This document shows, in pieces, positions 55,912 to 64,000 of a DNA stretch of 64,000 bases. The translations under genes were made by a program, and so were the position numbers. The stretch lies in assembly GCF_000220705.2 (NCBI RefSeq), contig NZ_CP023202.1:2046001-2110000 (forward strand), given 5' to 3'. The first letter of the stretch is position 1, and every line of letters starts with the position of its first letter. The stretch is from Streptomyces xinghaiensis S187 (GTDB lineage Bacteria > Actinomycetota > Actinomycetes > Streptomycetales > Streptomycetaceae). The notes below the pieces were generated by a model, which was not told the origin of the DNA, ran no database searches, and saw only the letters and a program-made list of their open reading frames with translations.

Positions 55912-56223
55912 ATGGGTTACGCAGACCTGCGCGAGCTCCGTACCGCGCTCAGCACCGCACAGGACATCGCCTTCGGCCTGGACCCGTCGGCACCCTCCGC
56001 GCAGCAGGCGGAGGAGCTCGTCGACGCGCTGCGCCGGGCCCTGTCCTCCGCCACCTCCCTCATCTCGGAGCACGGCGCCACCGGGTGCGCCCAGCACCCG
56101 CGCGGCGCCGTGGACCCGCTGTACGGCGACCCGGAGGACCCCCTCCCGCCCGGCTACGGCAAGTGCCTGCTGTGCAACGACCGCCGCCGCCGCGCCGGCA
56201 CCCAGCACCGCGGCCGCCGCTGA
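55912..56223 (+). CDS. Small protein of unknown function
   Basis: A 103-residue protein: a helical N-terminal half (MGYADLRELRTALSTAQDIA ... ALRRALSSATSLISEHG) and a C-terminal half with three cysteines (TGCAQHPRG and GKCLLCNDRRRR) and a basic end. The Cys and His residues could bind a metal, but the pattern is incomplete for a classical zinc finger. ATG 55912 is preceded by a weak site (GGTCACGGC). I recognise it only as a type common in Streptomyces. Confidence 0.72.
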   Translation: MGYADLRELRTALSTAQDIAFGLDPSAPSAQQAEELVDALRRALSSATSLISEHGATGCAQHPRGAVDPLYGDPEDPLPPGYGKCLLCNDRRRRAGTQHRGRR

Positions 56224-56595
56224 GCCCCGGCCCCGGTCTTCCCTGCCATCCCCGGCCCGCGCGGCGCCCGTCCCGTACCGCCAGTGGCACACTTCACCCC
56301 GGCTCCCGGGCCGTCCCGCGGACTTCACTCCGCTCCGCCGCGTTTGTCTCTTTGGACGCCGGTCACCCCGTCTGCCATAGTCGGGACAGCGATCCCTTGA
56401 CCCGGGCCATCGCACCGAAGTGCCGTGGGGACACACCCCCCTTGGCTCCACGGCGGCTCACATCCCGGCACAGCGCATCCGGACAGGCCCCGTGCCCGCC
56501 CCGTCGACCGCGGGACGGACACGGGGCCTCTTCGCGTCACGGGCCCCGTCACCGGCACCGGCGGCCCTCCCGCCGTCCGCCACCGCCCCCGTCCG
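56224..56595. terminator. Intergenic region with terminator at 56485-56529
   Basis: 372 bp between convergent genes. AGGCCCCGTG (56485-56494) pairs with CACGGGGCCT (56520-56529), with CCGTC/GACGG pairing inside; it ends the HATPase transcript. A lower-GC patch at about 56340-56400 holds CATAGTCGGGACAGCGAT and might be an unused promoter or small RNA; I cannot support either. Confidence 0.65.
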
Positions 56596-57114
56596 TCAGC
56601 GCTCGGCGGTCCGCATCTCGAACCAGGTCGTCTTGCCCAGCGGCCGCAGGTCCACCCCCCAGCGGTCGGAGAGGGTGTCCACCAGGAACAGCCCCCGCCC
56701 GCTGACGTCCATCTCCCGTACCGGCATCAGGCACGGCAACCCCCGGGAGGGATCGCGGAGTTCGACCCTGAGCCGGCCGCGCCGGCAGTGCATCCGCAGT
56801 CCGAACGTCCGGGCGCCGGTGTGCCGTACGGCGTTGCCGACCAGCTCCGAGACGAGCAGCACGACGTCCTCCGCGAGTTGCGGGGAGAGGCCCCACTGCC
56901 ACACCACGACGGAGTGGGCCAGCCGGCGGGCCGCCCCGGCCGACTCGGGGCGGGAGGGGAGGACCACCTCGTCCACCGTCGGATCACCCAGCGTCCCGAG
57001 CGCTCCCAGCGCCCGCTCCTCCCCGGAGCAGGCGGACGACGCCGGGCGTGCCGCGGCGGCCGTGCCCGCATGCCGCGGCTGCTCCCCGTTCTCCAGGCCC
57101 GCCATGACCCACAT
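56596..57114 (-). CDS. HATPase-domain (RsbW-like) regulatory protein
   Basis: About 172 residues with one GHKL ATPase domain: N box VLLVSELVGNAVRHTG, G1 ELRDPSRGLP, G2 GRGLFLVDTLSDRWG, and the closing KTTWFEMRT. Such single-domain kinases act as anti-sigma or serine-kinase regulators in Streptomyces. It is the second in the window and shares the SELxxNAVR and WGxxxxPxGKxxWFE pattern with the one at 11475. Starts at ATG 57114 or 57105 are both without a good ribosome site. No sigma or antisigma-antagonist gene is adjacent. Confidence 0.83.
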   Translation of the reverse strand: MWVMAGLENGEQPRHAGTAAAARPASSACSGEERALGALGTLGDPTVDEVVLPSRPESAGAARRLAHSVVVWQWGLSPQLAEDVVLLVSELVGNAVRHTGARTFGLRMHCRRGRLRVELRDPSRGLPCLMPVREMDVSGRGLFLVDTLSDRWGVDLRPLGKTTWFEMRTAER

Positions 57115-57323
57115 GATTGGGCAACGGAGCGCGGTTACGGACTGGTAGCGGCGGATTGCACCGCGTCGGCCCCGGGCTCCCGGCCCGTCTACGCGAACCG
57201 GGTGACCGGGCGCGGCCCCGGCGTACCGAAACCGTCGTACCGGACCCGTCGTACCGAACCACCCGTCGGACGGAACCACCGCGCGGGACCCGCGGTGCCG
57301 GACCGCCGGCCGGCGTCGCCGGG

Positions 57324-58091
57324 TCAGGCGAACTTCGCCTTGCCCGGGCCCTCCTCCACGAAGCTGCGCATGCCGGTCTCGCGGTCCTCGGTGGCGAACA
57401 GCCCGGCGAACCAGTTGCGTTCGATGGCCAGGCCGGTGTCCAGGTCCGTCTCCAGGCCGGCGTCCACGGACTCCTTGGCGGCGCGCAGCGCGATGGCCGG
57501 GCCCTTGGCGAGCTTCGCCGCCCAGGCGTGCGCGGCCTCGTAGACCTCGGCGGCCGGGACGACCTTGTCGACCAGGCCGATGGCGAGGGCCTCGTCGGCC
57601 CGCACCTGACGGCCGGTGAAGATGAGGTCCTTGGCCCGGGACGGGCCGACGAGCCGGGCGAGCCGCTGGGTGCCGCCCGCGCCCGGGATGAGCCCGAGCA
57701 GGATCTCGGGCTGGCCGAGCTTGGCGTTGTCGGCGGCGATCCGGATGTCGGCGCAGAGCGCCAGTTCGCAGCCGCCGCCCAGGGCGTATCCGGTGACGGC
57801 GGCGACGACGGGCTTGGGGATGCGGGCGATCGCGGTGAAGGAGTCCTGGAGCGCCTTGGAGCGCTTGACCATGGCCGCGTGGTCCATGACCCGCATCTCC
57901 TTGATGTCCGCGCCGGCCGCGAACACCTTCTCGCCGCCCCAGATCACGACGGCCCGTACGTCGTCGCGGTCGGTGAGCTCCCCGGCCAGCTCTCGCAGCC
58001 GGTCCTGGGTGGCGATGTCCAGGGCGTTCATCGGCGGGCGGTCCAGGCGGACGGTGGCGACGCCCTCGGCGACCTCAAGGTTCACAGTCAT
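57324..58091 (-). CDS. Enoyl-CoA hydratase/isomerase family protein
   Basis: A 255-residue crotonase-fold enzyme. The CoA/oxyanion segments are FAAGADIKEM and ALGGGCELALCADIRIA; the catalytic region is PEILLGLIPGAGGTQRLARLVG, where a Glu follows the Pro, favouring true hydratase activity. It probably acts in fatty-acid beta-oxidation or a related pathway. It appears monocistronic, 127 bp downstream of the L,D-transpeptidase gene and separated from it by a large hairpin. Confidence 0.94.
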   Translation of the reverse strand: MTVNLEVAEGVATVRLDRPPMNALDIATQDRLRELAGELTDRDDVRAVVIWGGEKVFAAGADIKEMRVMDHAAMVKRSKALQDSFTAIARIPKPVVAAVTGYALGGGCELALCADIRIAADNAKLGQPEILLGLIPGAGGTQRLARLVGPSRAKDLIFTGRQVRADEALAIGLVDKVVPAAEVYEAAHAWAAKLAKGPAIALRAAKESVDAGLETDLDTGLAIERNWFAGLFATEDRETGMRSFVEEGPGKAKFA

Positions 58092-58120
58092 GCCCGCAGG
58101 TTAGCGGCCGTTCACGGGGG

Positions 58121-58187
58121 AGGGCCCGGTGCGCTTGGTCACAGCCGGCACGGACGCCGCCGTGTGACCGTGCCCGCACCGGGCCCT
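58121..58187 (-). terminator. Large nested terminator after the L,D-transpeptidase gene
   Basis: Outer perfect 13-bp stem (58121-58133 with 58175-58187) and inner 7-bp stem GGTCACA (58137-58143) with TGTGACC (58163-58169), giving a 67-nt nested hairpin 31 bp past the stop. Confidence 0.85.
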
Positions 58188-58217
58188 CCGCCGTTCACCG
58201 CCTGCCGCACGCTCCGG

Positions 58218-59414
58218 CTACTGCGGGGCCTTCCACTCGTCCCAGTCCATGTTCCAGCCGTTGAGGCCGTTGTCCGGCTGGATCTGCTTGTCCTTCGAGT
58301 TCTTCACGATCACGACGTCGCCCAGGAGCGAGTTGTCGAAGAACCAGGCCGCGGGGGTGGACTTGACGCCGCCGCCCCGCGCGTCGAAGAGACCGACGCA
58401 GCCGTGGCTGACGTTGGCGGAGCCGAACGTGGACTGCCCGGCCCAGTAGTTGCCGTGGATGAAGGTGCCCGAGGTGGAGAGCCGCATGGCGTGCGAGACG
58501 TCCTCGATGTCGTACTCGCCGCCGAAGCCGACCGTGGCGCCGTCCATCCGCGTCATCTTGTGCTTCTCGCTGATCACCATCTGCCCGTTGTACGTGGGCG
58601 TGGCGGGGGCGCCGGCCGTGATCGGCAGGGTCTTGATCGCCTTGCCGTCCCGCTCGACCGTCATCTTCTTGGTCTTGACGTCGACGACGCTGACCTGGCT
58701 GCGGCCGACGGTGAACTTCACGGTCTTGGACTGCTCGCCGTAGACCCCGGGGCGGCCCTCGACACCGTCCAGGTTGAGCTTGAGCGTCACCTTCGTGCCC
58801 TTGGCCCAGTACTTCTCCGGCCGGAAGTCCAGCCGGTCGTTGCCGAACCAGTGGCCCTCGACGGGCACCGACGGGCTGGCCTCGACCTCGATGGCCCGCT
58901 CCACGGCGGCCGGGTCGGTGATGCCGCGGTTGAAGCGGATCGACACCGGCATCCCGACGCCGACCGTGGAGCCGTTCTCCGGTGTGAAGTAGCCGATGAA
59001 GGTGTTCTCCGGCACGAAGGTCGTGAAGCTCGCGTGCTCGGCGGCCTCCCGGCCCTCGGAGTCCTCGGCCACCGCGTCGACGCTGTACTCGGTGGCGGAG
59101 CCCAGGTGGCCGGTCGGCTTCCAGACGGTGCCGTTCGCGCTCACCTTGCCGGGGACCTTGTTCCCCTTGTCGTCCTTGACCGTGACGGAGGTCAGCTTCC
59201 CCTTGTCCGCCGTCACCTTGAGCACCCCGTTGGTCACCACATCGTCGGTGCCGTCCTTGGGCGTGATCTTCACTACGGCCCGGGAGGGCTTGGTGTCCAC
59301 CGAGCCGGCCTTGCCGTCCTGCCCGCTGTCCGCCTTCTTGTCCTCACCGCACGCACCGACCGCCAGGACCAGCAGGCCGGCCGCCAGAACCCCCGATATC
59401 CGCCGCGTCTTCAC
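58218..59414 (-). CDS. L,D-transpeptidase lipoprotein with Ig-like domains
   Basis: A 398-residue lipoprotein: MKTRRISGVLAAGLLVLAVG then the lipidated Cys. Two Ig-like domains (about 45-250) precede the YkuD catalytic domain, whose active site is the His of FIHGNYWAGQ and the Cys of SHGCVGLFD. It forms 3-3 cross-links in peptidoglycan on the outer face of the membrane, as actinobacterial Ldt enzymes do, and is a likely beta-lactam/carbapenem target. It is divergent from glgX. Confidence 0.95.
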   Translation of the reverse strand: MKTRRISGVLAAGLLVLAVGACGEDKKADSGQDGKAGSVDTKPSRAVVKITPKDGTDDVVTNGVLKVTADKGKLTSVTVKDDKGNKVPGKVSANGTVWKPTGHLGSATEYSVDAVAEDSEGREAAEHASFTTFVPENTFIGYFTPENGSTVGVGMPVSIRFNRGITDPAAVERAIEVEASPSVPVEGHWFGNDRLDFRPEKYWAKGTKVTLKLNLDGVEGRPGVYGEQSKTVKFTVGRSQVSVVDVKTKKMTVERDGKAIKTLPITAGAPATPTYNGQMVISEKHKMTRMDGATVGFGGEYDIEDVSHAMRLSTSGTFIHGNYWAGQSTFGSANVSHGCVGLFDARGGGVKSTPAAWFFDNSLLGDVVIVKNSKDKQIQPDNGLNGWNMDWDEWKAPQ

Positions 59415-59736
59415 TATTGTCTCCCCTCACGCGGCCGTCCACCCCATGGACCGGACCGCATCCCCCGCGCGCGACGAACAGCGCGCATGCCGATGAGCAA
59501 ACCACAGAGGAGGTCACGGTGGACCGCCCCGCCGTGTCACGGATCCGTCCCAAAAGCCGAGATGGCGCCGGTACGTGAGGGCCGCGCGCCGAGCGGGCAG
59601 ACATGCACGGAGGGGCCACGGCGCCCGGGGCGCGGAGGGGCGCCGCGCGCACCCGTTCACGCCGTGTCCCGCCAGGGCCCTCCCGGCCGCGCACGCCGCG
59701 GCGGGAGGCATGCCGCGAGCCGCCGGAGGCCAGGAC
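59415..59736. other. Divergent region with a possible 19-codon leader ORF
   Basis: 322 bp between the transpeptidase and glgX starts. On the plus strand, AGAGGAGG (59505-59512) lies six bases before GTG 59519, which opens a 19-codon frame (MDRPAVSRIRPKSRDGAGT) ending at 59578. The ribosome site is much better than most in the window, but the peptide is not recognised and could be chance. Promoter boxes are not evident. Confidence 0.35.
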
Positions 59737-62100
<2,364 letters not shown>

Positions 62101-62280
62101 CGGGGCGGCACGGCCGCACGGTCGCACCACTGCGGGCCGCCCGCCCGCCGCGGATCCCGCCGGCACCGGCCGTTCCGCCGGCGACGGCAGCCCCGGCGGC
62201 CCTCGCGGCTCCCGGACAGCTTTGGCCATGACCGAAAACCGGATGAGACCTGTCAGTGACCCCCCGTAGGCTCGCCCGTG

Positions 62281-64000
62281 ATGCCTCCTCCCACCGATTC
62301 CGCCGCATCCACCACCGCCACCGCGGCCCCGGCCATCCGGACGGAACTGCGGACTCCGGACAGCCGCCCGGGGCCCGCGGTGAGCGCCGGGAAGCCGCCG
62401 GCCCCGCGGAAGTCCACCGTGCGCACCCTGCTGCGGCTGTGGCCGTACGTCCGCCCGGTGCGGGCGCGGCTGTTCACGGCCGCCGGGGTCGCCGTCATCG
62501 CCTCCTGCCTGGGCCTGCTCATCCCGCTCGTCCTCAAATGGATGGTGGACGGGCCGGTCGCCGCCCGGGATCCGGGCGGAGTCTGGCTCGGCGGCGGGCT
62601 GCTCCTCATCCTGGGCATCACCGAGGCCGGGCTGTTCGGGCTGCGGCGCTGGCTGGTGGCCCGCCCGCTCGCCGGGGTCGAGGCCGCCATGCGCGCGAAC
62701 CTCTACGGCCGCCTCCAGCGCCTGCCGGTCGCCTTCCACGACCACTGGCCGTCGGGCCAGCTGCTGTCCCGCGCCACCACGGACCTGCAGCTGCTCCGGA
62801 TGTTCCTGGCCTTCCCGCTGACCTTCCTGCTGGTCAACTCGGTGACCATCCTGGTCGGCTGCGCGATCCTGCTGAGCCAGGAGTGGACGCTGGGGCTGGT
62901 GCTGCTCGGGCCCGTCCTGCCGCTGGTGGTGCTGTGCTCGCTGTTCGAGGCCCGGTACTCCCTCGCCGCCCGTACCGCCCGCGACCAGGTGGGTGATCTG
63001 ACGACGGTCGTCGAGGAGGGCGTTCTCGGCATCCGTGTCGTCAAGGGCTTCGGACGGCACCGCAGCCAGGCCCGCGCCTTCCGCGAGCTGAGCCGCAAAC
63101 TGCGCGGCACCGAGCTGTACAAGGCGCGACTGCTCGCCGGGCTGCTCGCCGTCATCATGACGCTGCCCGAACTGGCGCTCGGGACGGCCCTGGTGCTGGG
63201 CACCCTGCAGGTGGCGGAGGGCACGCTGTCGGCGGGCACGCTGGTGGCCTTCCTGTCGACGGCGCTGGCGCTGCGCTGGCCGGTGGAGTCCATCGGCTTC
63301 CTGCTGGCGATGAGCCAGGACTCGGCCACGGCCACCGAACGCCACTTCGAGGTGGTGGACACCCCGCTCCCCCGGGACACCGCGCTTCCCCGCGACGCCG
63401 CCGCAACGGACGGAGCCACGGGCGCGGCGGGCCGCGGCGGGCCGGCTCCCGCTCCCGGCCCTCTCCCCGGACCCGGCGCGGAGGAGAACCGGCCGCCCGG
63501 GGACACCGCGCCCGGCCGGTCCCGGGGCGGCGCCGCGTCCCCGTCCCTCTCCGGAGCCCCCGACGGCGGACTGCGGTTCGAGGGCGTCGAGTTCCGCTAC
63601 CCCGACGCCCCGGCCGGCACCCCCGCCACCCTCCGCGGCGTCGATCTGCACATCCGCCCCGGCGAGACCATGGCCCTGGTCGGGGCCACCGGCAGCGGCA
63701 AGACGACGCTCACCGCCCTCGTCCCCCGGCTCTACGAGGTGACCGGCGGCCGGATCACCCTGGACGGCACCGACATCACCCGGCTGCCGAGGACCCGGCT
63801 CCGGGAGCTGATCGCCGTCGCCTTCGAGGACCCGACCCTCTTCTCCGCGACCGTCGGCGAGAACGTCCTGATGGGTGCGGACGGCGCCGGGGAGGCGGAG
63901 CTGAACCGCGCCCTGGAGGTCGCGCAGGCGGAGTTCGCGCACGCCCTGCCGCACGGGGTCCGCACCCAGGTCGGCGAGCAGGGCCTGAGCCTCTCCGGCG
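62281..64000 (+). CDS. ABC exporter (membrane + ATPase fusion), truncated by window end
   Basis: The first ~573 residues of an ABC-B type exporter. A ~45-residue disordered N-terminus precedes six membrane helices (from TAAGVAVIASCLGLLIPLVL). RVVKGFGRHR is the coupling-helix region. A long Pro/Gly/Ala linker (about 365-425) leads to the ATPase, Walker A VGATGSGKTTLTALV, Q-loop VAFEDPTLFSATVGENVLMG. The sequence ends just at the signature (LSLSG). Start ATG 62281 or GTG 62278. A second half-transporter often follows in such operons but lies outside the window. Confidence 0.92.
   Translation, partial: MPPPTDSAASTTATAAPAIRTELRTPDSRPGPAVSAGKPPAPRKSTVRTLLRLWPYVRPVRARLFTAAGVAVIASCLGLLIPLVLKWMVDGPVAARDPGGVWLGGGLLLILGITEAGLFGLRRWLVARPLAGVEAAMRANLYGRLQRLPVAFHDHWPSGQLLSRATTDLQLLRMFLAFPLTFLLVNSVTILVGCAILLSQEWTLGLVLLGPVLPLVVLCSLFEARYSLAARTARDQVGDLTTVVEEGVLGIRVVKGFGRHRSQARAFRELSRKLRGTELYKARLLAGLLAVIMTLPELALGTALVLGTLQVAEGTLSAGTLVAFLSTALALRWPVESIGFLLAMSQDSATATERHFEVVDTPLPRDTALPRDAAATDGATGAAGRGGPAPAPGPLPGPGAEENRPPGDTAPGRSRGGAASPSLSGAPDGGLRFEGVEFRYPDAPAGTPATLRGVDLHIRPGETMALVGATGSGKTTLTALVPRLYEVTGGRITLDGTDITRLPRTRLRELIAVAFEDPTLFSATVGENVLMGADGAGEAELNRALEVAQAEFAHALPHGVRTQVGEQGLSLSG

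Noticed and set aside
57200..57300. Repeated GTACCG units upstream of the enoyl-CoA hydratase stop
   Set aside because: Short, irregular and without symmetry; consistent with local G/C-rich slippage.

Overview
The window is very GC-rich chromosomal DNA from a Streptomyces or close relative. Support comes from GTG starts, short-spaced GGAGG-type ribosome sites, a BTAD-type SARP regulator, HATPase and XRE/DUF397 regulatory modules, a Tat-dependent amidase and rare TTA codons. Most gene families and their order (gatCAB, a GGDEF-EAL protein, ligA, a MetE-like gene, mnmA, amidase, cysteine desulfurase, an opp transporter, SseB, gcvT-gcvH-glyA-sdaA) match the conserved core of Streptomyces chromosomes as I remember it.

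Layout. 0-3.8 kb: gatC-gatA-small membrane gene-gatB, the tRNA-dependent amidotransferase operon. 4-11.4 kb: a membrane GGDEF-EAL c-di-GMP protein (RmdB-like), NAD-dependent DNA ligase, MetE-like protein, SDR, DUF427. 11.4-15.7 kb is accessory: a HATPase / XRE-DUF5753 / DUF397 regulatory trio, then a translationally coupled AAA ATPase-RloB pair that looks like a defence module. 15.8-27.6 kb: mnmA, amidase, a photolyase-like gene with an apparent one-base frameshift, a short DrrC-type UvrA paralogue, a CGNR regulator divergent from an alpha/beta hydrolase, cysteine desulfurase, thioesterase and a TRIC-type membrane protein. 27.6-33.7 kb: a five-gene peptide ABC transporter. 33.9-41.8 kb: two SseB-like proteins, a P-loop protein, a tandem glycine riboswitch and the glycine/serine genes gcvT, gcvH, glyA, sdaA.

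41.8-53 kb is the most unusual part: an MFS protein with an extra C-terminal two-helix extension; a small hydrophobic-headed protein divergent from a STAND NB-ARC/TPR protein, both carrying the same short amyloid-like motif; a GTG/TGA-coupled pair of unknown function; and a large SARP-NB-ARC-TPR regulator with two TTA codons, with three SARP-style 11-bp-period direct repeats between it and the divergent pair. 53-64 kb returns to core-like genes: DEAD-box helicase, cold-shock protein with a structured leader, HATPase, enoyl-CoA hydratase, L,D-transpeptidase lipoprotein, glgX, and an ABC exporter cut by the window end.

How they work together. The gcv operon degrades glycine under riboswitch control; glyA links glycine to serine and sdaA drains serine to pyruvate. 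The adjacent SseB homologues carry the name of the E. coli enhanced-serine-sensitivity protein. The strongest candidate for an undescribed system is the effector/STAND pair at 43.7-46.7 kb, read as an amyloid-signalling NLR-like cell-death or immunity module. The RloAB pair is a second defence candidate. The SARP and its divergent pair look like a bldA-dependent regulatory circuit of unknown output.

All functional calls come from reading motifs by eye; no searches were run.
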